Positions 1 to 10,790 of a stretch of 64,000 nucleotides of DNA are shown piece by piece. The notes below the pieces were generated by a model. The model ran no database searches and was not told the origin of the DNA. It saw only the letters and a list, made by a program, of their open reading frames with translations. Each line of letters opens with the position of its first letter. The stretch's first letter is position 1. Source of the DNA: Purpureocillium takamizusanense (lineage: Eukaryota; Ascomycota; Sordariomycetes; Hypocreales; Ophiocordycipitaceae); the NCBI RefSeq assembly GCF_022605165.1, contig NC_063073.1, positions 2,046,001-2,110,000 of the forward strand, given 5' to 3'. A program made the translations under genes and the position numbers.

Positions 1-912
1 TACCTCCGGACTCTCGTGTCGGCTTTTGCCCTCATGCCGCACCTGGACACGCTGTCCATGGGAGGACGTCGGCGCAATCCAGAGGTCGATTGCCGTTACG
101 AGCATCGGCTGCTCGCAGACAAGGTCGAGTTGGAGCGTTTTATCGCGTCACAGATTTGTGCGCCGGCGGACCCGCCCGAGAATATGTTCGTGGAGGTGCC
201 CATTGCCGCCCATACCGCCGGCAGGCCACTGAAGCGCTTGTACGTCTCTCGTCCGAGACGTGGCACGCACACGGCCTTGGGCACAGCAGACGGGGGCGGT
301 GGCCGAGAGGTCGAGGACAGGCTGCGGGCGGCCATTCAGGCATTGGAATCGGTGCATCTCAGTCCCAACATGCGTGATGACCCGGCCGAGGGCGCGTTTT
401 TCGACCGCTATGCCTCCATCGTCACTTCCAGCAGGCAGTCCCGATACCTCGGGCTTACCGGATATCCCTTTCCGCGATCGACGAACCATACCGAACGAAT
501 CAGCCATGGGCGCTTCCTCTTGACCATGGCGGACCGGCCGCGCCTCAAGAAGCTGCACCTCCGGTACACCGCCTTGTCGCAGGAGGAGGTGAAGGCACTG
601 TGCGGCGGCCTGCGCGACGGCTCCCTGCAGGACCTCTTCCTCGAGTATTTGCACCTCACGAGCGGCCTGTGGGCGGACGTGCTGGACACGCTCCGCCCGA
701 AGCTGGCGGGCGGCGAGGGCGGCTGCCGCGCGCGGGTCCTGAGGCTTATGGGCGCTGAGATGCACGAGAGGGCCGGGGAAGGCATCAAGGCGTGGGAGGC
801 GCGTGGGCTCGCCATTACGCAGCGGGTCGAGTGGTACCTCACCGGCGACCCCAGGGCTCCGGTGAATCCCTTTCGGTGCGAGCTGACCAGGGACACCTAC
901 CAGTTGCAATAA
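1..912 (+). CDS. Leucine-rich-repeat-like hypothetical protein, 5' end outside window
   Basis: The reading frame is open from the first base, so the gene begins upstream and only about 303 C-terminal residues are seen; the stop is TAA at 910-912. Residues near 540-690 in DNA terms read like a leucine-rich repeat pair (LKKLHLRYTALSQEEVKALC, then LQDLFLEYLHLTSGLW), the pattern of many fungal F-box or LRR hypothetical proteins. No catalytic motif, signal peptide or membrane segment is visible in this part. The family is not identified and the F-box, if any, would lie outside the window. An internal GTG at 16 and ATG at 34 are not needed as starts. Confidence 0.6.
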   Translation, partial: YLRTLVSAFALMPHLDTLSMGGRRRNPEVDCRYEHRLLADKVELERFIASQICAPADPPENMFVEVPIAAHTAGRPLKRLYVSRPRRGTHTALGTADGGGGREVEDRLRAAIQALESVHLSPNMRDDPAEGAFFDRYASIVTSSRQSRYLGLTGYPFPRSTNHTERISHGRFLLTMADRPRLKKLHLRYTALSQEEVKALCGGLRDGSLQDLFLEYLHLTSGLWADVLDTLRPKLAGGEGGCRARVLRLMGAEMHERAGEGIKAWEARGLAITQRVEWYLTGDPRAPVNPFRCELTRDTYQLQ

Positions 913-2049
913 TGACTGGAGCTAAGGTATGGGCAGTAGCGGTGTTGATGAATGGAGTTTTTGGGCTGCAACGTACTTCGTGTACTGTCCATACAATCTG
1001 TGAATACAGAGTACAGGGAGAATAAGAGGGGCCAAGACGTAGGCGCCGAGCAGACCCGGAAGACTGAGTGAGCACCGTCTAAGAAATGGAACCCGGATCT
1101 CCGGCAAGGCATTGGCTGCCACGAAGTGTTTGCCCGGTAGAAGCCGTTGGTGAGGTCTGCTAATTCTTGTCATGACGGCGGTGGGCGTGACGGCAGGGGA
1201 GGTTGTTTTGTGCCCGGCGACCGACCCACTCACTGTTCGGCTCCCTGTCAGTGCCCTGGGCGGATGAGTGGTGCCCCGGCGAACGGCAGGGTCGGGTAAG
1301 TCTGGTCCGAAGGCCCGCTCGCATCCTCACTGTGACTGCACGCCCGCCGCCGCCTCCAGGGCCCTGGGCAGCTCTGATGATGGCACGCGCGGGGGACTCA
1401 CAGCAGGCCCAGCAAGCCAAACATCCCACCTAAGCCGCCCAAGGTTTCCCAGGCGCCTACCCAATCAACACCCGCAAGCCCCTCTCTCGCCCAGGCGCCG
1501 CTATATTTGCCCCAAGCTGCTGGGTCCTTGCTTCCCCAGACTCTCTCTCCCTCCCCCCCCCTCTCCCCACTCTCTCTCACTGGTGTCAATCCGGCTTCGG
1601 CTATTCGCGGCGGCTCAACCACCGACGACGCTGTGCCGACTGAAGCCATCGCACTTCGGCCTTGCGCTTCGTCGCCGGCAACCCAGCACAGCATCTCCTC
1701 CCCCCCCGTGGGTGTGCGTCCCGGGGCAGACCTAGCAGAAGCACGGCCAACTTTTTTCTTCTCTCGCCATCTCTTCTTCCTCACCTACTTTTCTTTTCCC
1801 CCGCGAGACCGTAATTTGGCGGGTTGGTTACGTCGTTGCGATCGACTCCCAATCTCCCTTCTGCGACGCTGCCCGCCTGGTCGACATCCGTCCGTCAGCT
1901 TCGTCCCAGCGTGTTCCCGGCTCTTCCGTTAGTCCGCGAAACTATAAAGAACAAGGACGCGAGAAAGGAGAGGAACAAAAACAAAATAGAGAAATACTGC
2001 GTGGTGGTTTCCCCCTCCGCAGACCGGAGGACACGCTCGCACACGCACC
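913..2049. other. Intergenic region and E2 gene leader
   Basis: No gene is supported. The distal half, about 1535-1830, is strongly pyrimidine-rich (CT tracts), typical of filamentous-fungal promoters and leaders just upstream of the E2 gene start. An imperfect TAC-TTC-GTG motif sits at 974-982. Short frames across the region have biased low-complexity translations and no homology I recognise. Confidence 0.6.
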
Positions 2050-3657
2050 ATGTTTATGCAGCGGGGATCGCGCGCGCTGCGCCGGCAGCTCCAGGCCACA
2101 AAGGCCGTGGGTAGAGCCGCCATGACCAAGGCCAGCGGCGGCGGTTCCGGGGTGAACGCAAAGGTCAACGTGGGCGGGTGCATGGCCGCGGCCGCGCCGC
2201 GATGGTTTTCCGAGTCAAGGCGGCTGTGCGCCGTCAAGCCGGTGCTCCTGGCCGACATTGGCGAGGGTGAGTGCCTCCCTGACCTCTCCGCTTAGACACA
2301 ATGAATTGCGCTGACACGGGGTCCCCCAGGCATTGTCGAGTGCGAGGTCATCCAGTGGTTCGTCGAGCCCGGGGCGCGCGTCGAGGAGTTCTCCCCGCTT
2401 TGCGAGGTGCAGAGCGACAAGGCCTCCGTCGAGATCACGAGCCGCTTCGCCGGCACGGTCAAGAAGCTCTACTACGACGCTGGCGAGATGGCCAAGGTCG
2501 GCAAGCCCTTTGTCGATATCGACATCGAGGGTCAGGATGATGCGGCGGCGGCCGCACCGCCTCCGCCGGAGCAAGTACAGGCACAGGAGCAGCAGCAGCA
2601 GCAACCACCAGCGGCACCATCACCACCATTCCAACAGCAGCAGCAACAGCAGCTGCAAGAAAGCAGCCAGCCGCCGCCGCCGCCGCCGCCGCCAACACAG
2701 GGCAGTGGCAACGGCGCCAAGCCCAAGGGCAAGATGGCGACGCTGGCAACGCCCGCAGTCCGCCACCTCTCCAAGGAGCTCAACGTCGACATCGCCGACA
2801 TTGACGGCACCGGCAAGGACGGGCGCGTCCTCAAGGAAGACATTTACAAGTACGTTCAGGGCGGGGGACAGCAAGCAGCGCAGCCGGGCCAGGCCGCTGC
2901 CGCGGTGACGGACACGTCGGTGCAGACGGAGACGCGGGAGCCGCTCTCGCAGGTGCAGCAGATGATGTTCAAGTCGATGACGCGGTCCCTCAACATCCCA
3001 CACTTCCTCTACGCCGACGAGGTGGACATGTCGGACCTCGTGTCCCTGCGGGCGCGGCTCAACAAGGTGCTCGCGTCGGGCCCGGTGGCGCCCGGCAGCC
3101 CAGCCAAGCTGTCGTATCTCCCCTTCATCATCAAGGCCGTCTCGCTGGCGCTGTACCAGTTCCCCATCCTCAACGCGCGCGTCGAGGTGGATCCGGAGAC
3201 GGGCAAGCCGTCGCTCATCAAGCGCTCGCAGCACAACATTGGCGTGGCCATGGACACGCCGCAGGGCCTTGTCGTGCCCGTCATCAAGAACGTCGGCGGC
3301 CTCAACATCGTGTCCATTGCGGCCGAGCTCATCCGGCTGCAGGGGCTGGCGCACGCCGGCAAGCTGGCGCCGGCGGACATGTCGGGCGGCACCATTACCG
3401 TGTCCAACATTGGCAACATTGGCGGCACGTACCTTAGTCCCGTCATCGTCGAGCGCGAGGTGGCCATCCTCGGCATCGGGCGCATGCGCGCCGTCCCGGC
3501 CTTTGACGACCAGGACCGCGTGGTGAAGAAGCACGTCAGCAACTTCAGCTGGAGCGCCGACCACCGCGTCGTCGATGGCGCCACCATGGCCCGCGCCGCC
3601 GAGGTGGTGCGCCGGGTCGTCGAGGAGCCCGACGTCATGGTCATGCATCTGAGGTAG
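2050..3657 (+). CDS. DBT: Dihydrolipoyl transacylase, E2 of branched-chain alpha-keto acid dehydrogenase
   Basis: Exons 2050-2266 and 2330-3657 (63-nt GT-AG intron) give 514 residues. E2 transfers acyl groups derived from Leu, Ile and Val to CoA in the mitochondrial matrix. The N-terminus is Arg/Ala-rich, as in a mitochondrial presequence. A lipoyl domain follows at about 65-140, with CEVQSDKAS carrying lipoyl-Lys near 103; this motif and SRFAGTVKKLYY match BCKDH E2 rather than pyruvate E2. Then comes a Gln/Pro-rich linker of about 55 residues, a peripheral subunit-binding domain (ATPAVRHLSKELNVDI), and the catalytic 2-oxoacid acyltransferase domain ending with DHRVVDG (His about 484, Asp about 488). 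The lipoyl domain is split by the intron inside the GEG motif. The stop is TAG at 3655-3657. The long linker is the only odd part. Confidence 0.95.
2580..2699 (+). repeat. In-frame CAG and CCG repeat tracts in the E2 linker
   Basis: Runs of CAG/CAA (Gln) and CCG/CCA (Pro) code for a Gln-rich then Pro-rich linker between the lipoyl and subunit-binding domains. Such linkers are flexible in E2 proteins, so length change is probably tolerated. Confidence 0.8.
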
Positions 3658-3716
3658 TGACAAGGGGTTGGGGTTGGGCCAGTCTAGCAGTGTTGCATGC
3701 ATGCATGGATGTAATG

Positions 3717-3732
3717 AATAAATAAATAAATA
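3717..3732 (+). terminator. Polyadenylation signal cluster after the E2 gene
   Basis: Overlapping AATAAA copies (aataaataaataaata) begin 59 nt after the E2 stop, a usual distance for a fungal 3' UTR. The convergent hydrolase gene ends at 3885, so the two 3' UTRs are close or overlapping. Confidence 0.6.
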
Positions 3733-3884
3733 TCCCGTGGCAACTTGGTACATAGAGCAACAGGTACGACTGCCTGGCATATGCTGAGCACGCACGTACC
3801 TGGACGGCATTCAATAAGACAGCATGCAGATAAGATGGATGATGGCATGGCCACTCTCTCGCGAGCAACGCGCACCACATGGGG

Positions 3885-5579
3885 TCACCGTCCTTTTGCT
3901 GCTGCTACAGGCAGCGACTTGCCGATATAAGAGACGATATCCCGCAGTCCTTCCAGACGCCTCTCCCCGGTGCTTGACAACAGCAGCGACAGCACCGGCC
4001 ACGCGTGAACCCCGCCGGGCGAACACGCCGCCTCGACCGGCACCCCGTATCCCCTCTGCTTCTCGATGAAGGCGGCGATGTCCGGCGCCAGCGTCTCGTC
4101 CTCGCCGTAGAGAACCATGTAGCCGGCGTCTGGACCCGCGGCCGTCCACAACCTCTGGGAAGTGCACAGCCCCGGAGACGCGGTAGCAGCAACGCTTGTC
4201 GCGTCGACATGCCCGGCGGCGGCGGCGGCAGAGCCCGCGTAGGCCGCGCCGAAGCGCCACAGCGTCTCCCTGTCCAGGTAATCGATGTCGGAGGTTTGGT
4301 GTAGTGTGGGGGAGGTTAGGGTTACCCACGGGGAGAGCAGCACAGCGGCGCGGGGCTTCTTGTTGTTGTACTCCTTCTTCTTGTGGTTCCTCGTCTTCTT
4401 CTTCTTCAGCGCCGGCGCCTGCTCCTGTCCAGAGGCAACAGCAGCAGAAGAAGAAGCAGAAGCAGCACAACGGTCCTTGGCATGTCGACGACGAAGGCCC
4501 GTACCGTCGTCGTCACTCTCGCCATCATCATCATTACCATCATCGTCTGCCTCCCCCGCCAGCTGCAGCAAGAGGCTGAGCGCCAACATGCCGCCCGCCG
4601 AGTCGCCCATGACGCAGACCCTGGAATCATCGCCGTCCCCCGCCGCCGCCTCCGCCACGCCCAGGACGTGCTCGTACCCGAGCCGCGCCTCGTGCAGCTG
4701 CGCGGGAAAGGCCCGCTCGGGGGCCAGGGCGTACTCGAGCGCGAAGACGGCGGGGTTGGCGAATCCGGCTTCCTCCTTGAGGAGGTGGCGCATGGCGAGG
4801 AGGAATTCGAGGTAGAAGTAGCACGAGCCGACGGCGAAGCAGCCCCCTTTGAACGCGGACCGAAAGTAAGTAAGAAATTTAGACCTTTGCAAAACAACAA
4901 AAACAACAACAACAATACATGATGGAGGTGAAAAAAAGTGTTGAAGGCTCGCGCGAGCCATTTCGGGGGGGGGGCGGATAAGAGAGGTTGCAACTGACCG
5001 TGGAGGTAGTACACGATGACATCCGGGCGTGTCTCTTCCTTGTCCTGCCTGATCCAGATCCCTTGTGTTTTGGTTTCACCCTACTGCGCTGTTACAAATC
5101 TCTTCTTTCGGTATGCCAATTCCTTTTTTTAAAGAGCAAAAAAAAATTGGGTTGGCAACTCTTACTTGTTCGAGCACTTGAGGCTCGACGGACACGTCGC
5201 CAAAGCCCCAGCGGCCGCACCTGGCCATGCGCCACCTCAGCAGCGCGTACCCCAACGGCCGCGACATGGCCACCCTCAGGACCGGCAGCGGGAGCGTCGT
5301 GAACCCGTAGCGCAGCAGCCGGAGAAAGAGACGCTCGAATGTCGAAAAGGTGTCACGGCGGCGGGGGCTGCGTTGCGTGGACGACGCGGTGGCGGCGTCG
5401 CGAGACACACCGCTGCCCCCGCGGTCCTTGATGAGGATGATGACGGCCCGGCACGCATCGACCGCAGACGCGAACACGACCCTGACGGTTGTCAGGATCC
5501 CGGTCTGCCATACTATCAGGGCGGAGGCCAGACATGCTGCCAACAGATAGTCTATGAACGAGGCTGGGGGTAATATCAT
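3885..5579 (-). CDS. Membrane-anchored alpha/beta hydrolase, HSL/Say1-like esterase
   Basis: Three exons on the minus strand, 5579-5166, 5080-4999 and 4846-3885, give 485 residues. The exon 2 acceptor is TAG at 5083-5081, because the upstream CAG would leave an in-frame TAG. Residues about 8-37 form a hydrophobic anchor (YLLAACLASALIVW). The core has YYLHGG (oxyanion hole, about 163-167), GDSAGG with nucleophile Ser248, a likely acid in YGEDETLAPD (Asp about 415 or 421) and GGVHAW with His446, the layout of the alpha/beta hydrolase-3 (hormone-sensitive lipase) family. Yeast Say1, a steryl acetyl hydrolase of the ER, is the nearest known function, but the substrate here is a guess. About 70 residues of acidic, then Ser/Ala-rich, then Lys-rich sequence are inserted after the nucleophile elbow. 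Convergent with the E2 gene. Confidence 0.82.
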
Positions 5580-8500
5580 GGCGGCTGCGGTGCGGTGCGG
5601 CGGCTCACTCTGGGTGAGAGTCCTTTTTTATACCGTGCCGGAGAAGAACTGGGGGGTTCCCCTTTGTGTTATTTTGTCTCTCTTTTTTGGACGAATGAAG
5701 TGTTGCTTAAAAAAAACTGGGAGCTCGAGTAGAACAGGTACATAATCATGTACCATGGACATTTTTACTTCCCAAGTTAGTTATATTGTACCTGTGTTTC
5801 CTCTGGCAGTCCACCTTGATTGCGACGGACTCTCGCAGTTGCACCGACCGTCCGCGGCAGCTGGCACGACTGCGCCGCCGTCCATGATCATCTCTCCCAG
5901 CCAGCATTCGACCATCATCCGTATCTAGGGAATGGAACACGGTTGTACAATTAATGCATCAGGCGACCGGCCTACTCATGAGTATCGTCGCAATGGGCTT
6001 ATTCGTGCTATTGGAGGTGCGGCATCTCAGATGAGGCTATCGATGGTTGAAAAGGCAAATCTGTCAATTCCTGGCTGACTGACATGCTAAAACTGCGCTA
6101 CTAACTTAAGTGGTCGCCGACACACTTGTATTCACAGATACTAACATAATACCTCGGTCACACGGCTGGATAAATACCCATAGTACTTTACGCACACGCA
6201 CGTAACGAAGTACATATACATCGTACGTACACACATCCACAGCCACTCTCTTACAATACAGGCGTTCATACAAAGTAACCAACTCAAGGCCAGGGCAACG
6301 AGACCCCCCCCCCCCCAAGTAACATCACTATCAGAAACGACCGGCCCCTGCTTGCCCACCTTGGGAAGCTCATCTGCAAGCTCCAGCCACGGCCCGGCCC
6401 GTCCACCACCACCACTATCAACCACCCTCCCTTTCCAGGGTTGCACCCCTTCCTTCAACCTTCCTTCTTCCGCTCTCCCCCCGGGGTCTCCGTCGTCATC
6501 CCGCATATATATGCGTCGCTCCATCCACCCCGGACCGACCGACCCGGACCCCCTTTCGCCAACATCCGCGACGGACACCTGACGCCGTGCGCTCGCTCCT
6601 CCTTCAACCCAAAGCCATCCTGACCCCCCTCCCTCTCCTGGGCCGCCTCATGCCGCACGTATGTACATACGCACCTCACGTATATGTGCCTAATGACCAC
6701 GCGGGGGCATCAAACCGCCCCAGCCAGCGCACGTAGTAGCACTGCTTTTGGTAATAAGTGAGCACGTAGGTATTAGGATAACGCGCTTAACTTCTGCCTG
6801 CGATGCTGCTTCGGCATGCACCCCGTTCAGCCCACCGCCTTCATGATGCACGTTCTCAGCCGCACATCGTCGTGGCTGCGTTTACACGCTCTTCTCCTGG
6901 CGCGCGCAGCGGCAGAAGCGGCAAAAGCATCATATCGGGCACCACTTCCTTTTTCTTTCTCTCTCGGTTTCTTGTCTTCCCTTGACGGGCCCCTGCTGTG
7001 TTGGACGCAGGTCGCACAGTCAGGCGGGCGCGGCACCGGCGGCTACGCGCAGCCAAGATAACGAAGTGCTAAGCTACCTAGGAAGGAGCGTACTAAGCCT
7101 TTATGCAGGCCACGCAGGGTGAATTTCGCCGAGAGCTACCTCGATTAGGGCGGATGATGGGGGGAGGGAGGGGGGGGGGCGATGAGGCAGGCAAACAACA
7201 AAACAACATCACCATTACCATCGTCATGAGCGTCATCGACGTCATTCCGCACCCAACCCCGACCCGCGACGTGTGTCCCCTAGCCCCCACGGGAAGAGAC
7301 GCGTGACCACCGCCCATGCACCGATCCATGCACCTACCCATGCGATGCGTCTCCTTTGCATGGTAACCCCCGCGAGCCAGCCCATTGTACGACACAATGC
7401 GCGCGCGGCCGCCGCCGCTTTTCGACCGCACCGGCGGGTGTTGCGCCCACCCCCGGGGACGGGAATGGGGGGAGAGGCGCCGCGTGGCGGCCCATTGCCG
7501 GAACCTACCAAGGTACAGAGGCCCGACGCCCTTTCGCGATGACTTTCCCCCCCTTCTTACCTTGTTGCTGGGCGGAACACGCCCTGTCTGGTTTCACACC
7601 GCAAGTAAATATACTTAACAACGCAGGGGATTGTCGCTATCCGCGCAGCAGAATGGTGATGCGTACAAAGTACAGCACATATTACCAAGCAACATTTATA
7701 CCATGTATCTCGTAGTCTACTGATGTGCCGACATGGCGGCGGCGGCGGCGGCGGCAGGCCTGATCATCGTCATGCAGCATGGACTTCCCAAATTGAATGC
7801 ACTTGGCCCCGAACGTTTCGGCTACCCACAATCACACGTGCCACCACTCATATTAACACATCTATCTACTTCGTACTAACAGCAGCAGCAGCAGCAGCGG
7901 GAGCACCAAGACGCACGAGCCCATGATGCCCACGCCCCCCCCCAGGATCATGCTGGTCGCAGTGTGGGGTGTGCTTCAGGCGTGTGTGCATCACAGCCTT
8001 TGGCCGACATCTAAACGGTCTACAAACAGACAGACAGACTAGACAGATAGGGCATGCGCAACGTGCCGGGGGTCAGGAGTAGTAGCTCAACTCAAACATG
8101 TTATTAGCATGCAAGGCACTTTAGTATATCGCAGCGTGCAGGACGAACTTGACCATAGGTATACTATAGTCTGTATATATACGATTACGCGGTACGGCGG
8201 GCGTCTTGCTCTTCATGCGACTTGGGCGTTTTGTCTTTCCCCCCTCGTCCCTTGCCCGCCAGACGAAACAAAACGTTAGCTGATGGGCCTTTGTGCCCAA
8301 CGCAAAACAGCACAGCACAGCACAGCACGTTTCCAAATCCTCCTTCACCCAACAACAGTCGCCACCACGCGCGGGCGGCTGCGCCGACGAGTTGCAGGGG
8401 ATGGATGGATGCGAGCTGGGGGTGGAGACGCACAAAACGCGGGCATCAATCACCCATGTCGCCATGTGTCGCTGCGCATCCAGGGTCTAGCAAAGGATCA

Positions 8501-9040
8501 GAAACTTTGGGGGCCTCGCCCGCGTTTCGTCGGTCATCTTAGCCCGCGGTGCGTGTCAACGACGTCACATCCTACTTCGTAGAAGCATACCTAGGTAAAG
8601 AAAAAAGCACAGACCCCCGCTTGCTGTACTGGAGTGTGTGTGTGTATAGTACTTGGTATATGTCTTGTATTCGCCCTCGCGGGCCCCCCCCCGGCCCCCT
8701 TGTGGGCAACCCAACCTCATCCCCTCCTCAACCCCCCGGTCGCGAAACCCGAGGGCCGGAAGGGTTGCCCTGCCTCCGGGACGGGAAGCGGTCTAACTAT
8801 CCAGCGCCGTAGACCATTCATGCAAAAGGAAAAGGCCAAAAAATAAAATGAAGGCGCAAGGTAAAACAAAGCACGCCCACCAACGGCGAGCAGGAAAAAA
8901 AAACGCCGGACCCTGTCGTAACTCCAGTCCCCAATGCAGAACAGGGCGTGTAAAGCAGGCAAGACCAAAAAAGAAACGGGGGCATAGAGTAGTAATGAAA
9001 CCGTCCCCATCTGTCTACCTCGCAGTGTACGGTCGTCTTC
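5580..9040. other. 3.5-kb intergenic region, no gene recognised
   Basis: All frames are short, overlapping and of biased composition; none looks like a protein family I know. The region holds poly-C (6306-6318) and poly-G (around 7163-7180) tracts, a GGC run (about 7736-7756), a CAG run (about 7880-7898), a CACAG pentamer run (about 8309-8331), TAC-N3-GTA motifs at 7664, 7867 and 8573, and TACCTAGGTA at 8588. The left end is the hydrolase promoter. Confidence 0.55.
8309..8331. repeat. CAGCA pentanucleotide tandem run
   Basis: Four to five tandem copies of a CAGCA unit in gene-free DNA. No associated coding frame. Confidence 0.7.
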
Positions 9041-9796
9041 TTAGAGGTCGGCCTGCATAATGTCCGAGGCCGTGGCCAGTGCGTCCCGCTTGACGTCGTC
9101 GATGCTGCGGCTCACGTCGATGCTAAAGACGTCGCGCTCGTCGCGGGCGGGCGGCTCGAGGATGTCAAACTGGCTCTTAACCATGTTGGCGCCCATGTAG
9201 TGACCCTTGCGTTGGGAGACGCGCTCGAGCAGCACCTCGGGCGAGGCGCTGAGGAAGATGAAGTGGACGAGGATGTCGCGGTCGTAGTAGGCGGCGACGC
9301 GGATGACGTCGCGGTACTTGCGCTTGAGGGCCGAGCACGTCACGACAACGCCCTCGGATCCGAGGTTGAGACGGCGCATCGACTCGTCGCGGAGGGCGGT
9401 GAGCCAGTCCCACCGGTCCGCGTCCGTTAGCGGGACGCCGCTCCGCATCTTTTCGACGTTGGCCTCGGTGTGGAACTGTCGCAGATGGTCAGCTTTTTTT
9501 TTTCTCGCTCGTCTCAGTCAGGGGCCCCCTCCTCCTCATCATCATTCCATGGGTCGTGGCCGGCTAGGGCATCGTACCGAGTCTCCCTCAATGTAGGGCA
9601 CGTCCAGCGCGCCCGCCAGGTACTCGGCCACCGTCGTCTTGCCGCAACCCGCGGGGCCGGTGACCAGCCAGATGTGGTGGTGCTTGGGCGCGCGGCCGGC
9701 CACCGCCGCCGCGGCCGACGATGAGGCCCTGTTGGACGCGCCCGGGGGCGCTGCGTCCTGTCCCTTGACGGGCATCGAGTTGTCGTAGGAGAGCAT
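9041..9796 (-). CDS. Gluconokinase, thermoresistant GntK type
   Basis: Exons 9796-9578 and 9475-9041 (102-nt intron) give 217 residues. The enzyme phosphorylates D-gluconate to 6-phosphogluconate with ATP, feeding the pentose phosphate pathway. A P-loop GPAGCGKTT lies at 47-55. The joined exons read EGDSFHTEANVEKM then GVPLTDADRWDWL, the substrate-binding signature of the family; VVTCSALKRKYRD and FLSASPEVLLERVSQRKGHYM (lid) follow. The stop is TAA at 9043-9041. The chosen ATG at 9796 sits in ACCACCATG; the frame stays open upstream but has no further ATG. About 40 low-complexity Ala/Ser residues precede the kinase core, longer than in yeast and bacterial homologues. Confidence 0.92.
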
Positions 9797-10744
9797 GGTG
9801 GTAGTCAAGGACCGGATGTGTGGCGGGAGCGCAGGTTGGCTGGCCGGGCCGGGTTCCCGCAAAAAGAGACCGGAACACACACGAGATGGCTGTACTGAGG
9901 CCAAAGTCCAAGTAAAGTTTCCAACGAGGGCGGGGCGGTTTGAGAGGAGGAGTGCAGCAAGGGATTCGCTTCAACGACGAGGGCAAAACACACACAAAAA
10001 GGCAGATGAGCACTGGGCGTGACCCGATGTGACGTGACGTAGGGGAAAGAACTGCTTGCTGGTGAGAGTTTGCGTGTGGGAGTGACGAAGGGGGCGGCGG
10101 CCGTCTAAATAAGATGCCTAGTAACCAGTAGTAGAGGTACTGACTGGTAATAAGGTTGGCAAAATTAAGAGGGGGGCCAAACTGCCTGAGTCGTGGTCAA
10201 GCAACCCCAAAAAGCATTTACCGGCGTATTACCTTAGTAGCCAAGCCCGGGTCCGGATCTGCGCTTCAGCGGCCCTCCGGGGGGCGACGGGCATTCGGCC
10301 GCCCTGGGGGTGGGTGGTCTCCGGAGGGCGGGTGGATGAGGTGTGTTGTAGTGGATGGGCAGCCGGATCACGGATGGGGGATGGATGGGGTTCCAATTCC
10401 GCATTGGCAGATTTCCAATCGAATGGAGGCCCTGCAGGCGGTCGTCTGGTGGAGGGAGGGGCAAGTGTGACGCCGGCGCCGACGGCAGACGACCCGACGG
10501 GAATGGAAGCACAGCCCTGGCGACTCCAGTGGTCTGGTCCGCTGTTGCCGGCTTCCATCCCGTCGACTTGCAGCGGCGCAGCGTGGGAATGGATGGAACC
10601 TAACCTACCTGGAACATTCCCAGTCCACTGGAAGCCTGCCCTGAGCGCCTGACGATGATGCTGTGGGACGGCATGCGCGCAGCGATGCCACCGCGGCACC
10701 CCCACGCCCGGCTGCGGGCTACCGGGACAGGGTACGATACGGCA

Positions 10745-10790
10745 GGGCAGGGCAGGGCCTCAGGGTAGGGCAGGGCAAGGAAGGGTCGGG
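10745..10790 (+). other. G-quadruplex candidate, eight GGG runs
   Basis: Eight GGG runs (10745, 10750, 10755, 10763, 10768, 10773, 10783, 10788) are separated by loops of 2-7 nt, mostly CA. Any four consecutive runs satisfy the usual G3+N1-7 rule. It lies in gene-free DNA about 950 bp upstream of the gluconokinase start. Confidence 0.7.

Noticed and set aside
2620..3810. 396-codon minus-strand frame over the E2 gene
   Set aside because: Antisense shadow of a GC-rich conserved exon; His/Arg/Leu-biased translation with no family features.
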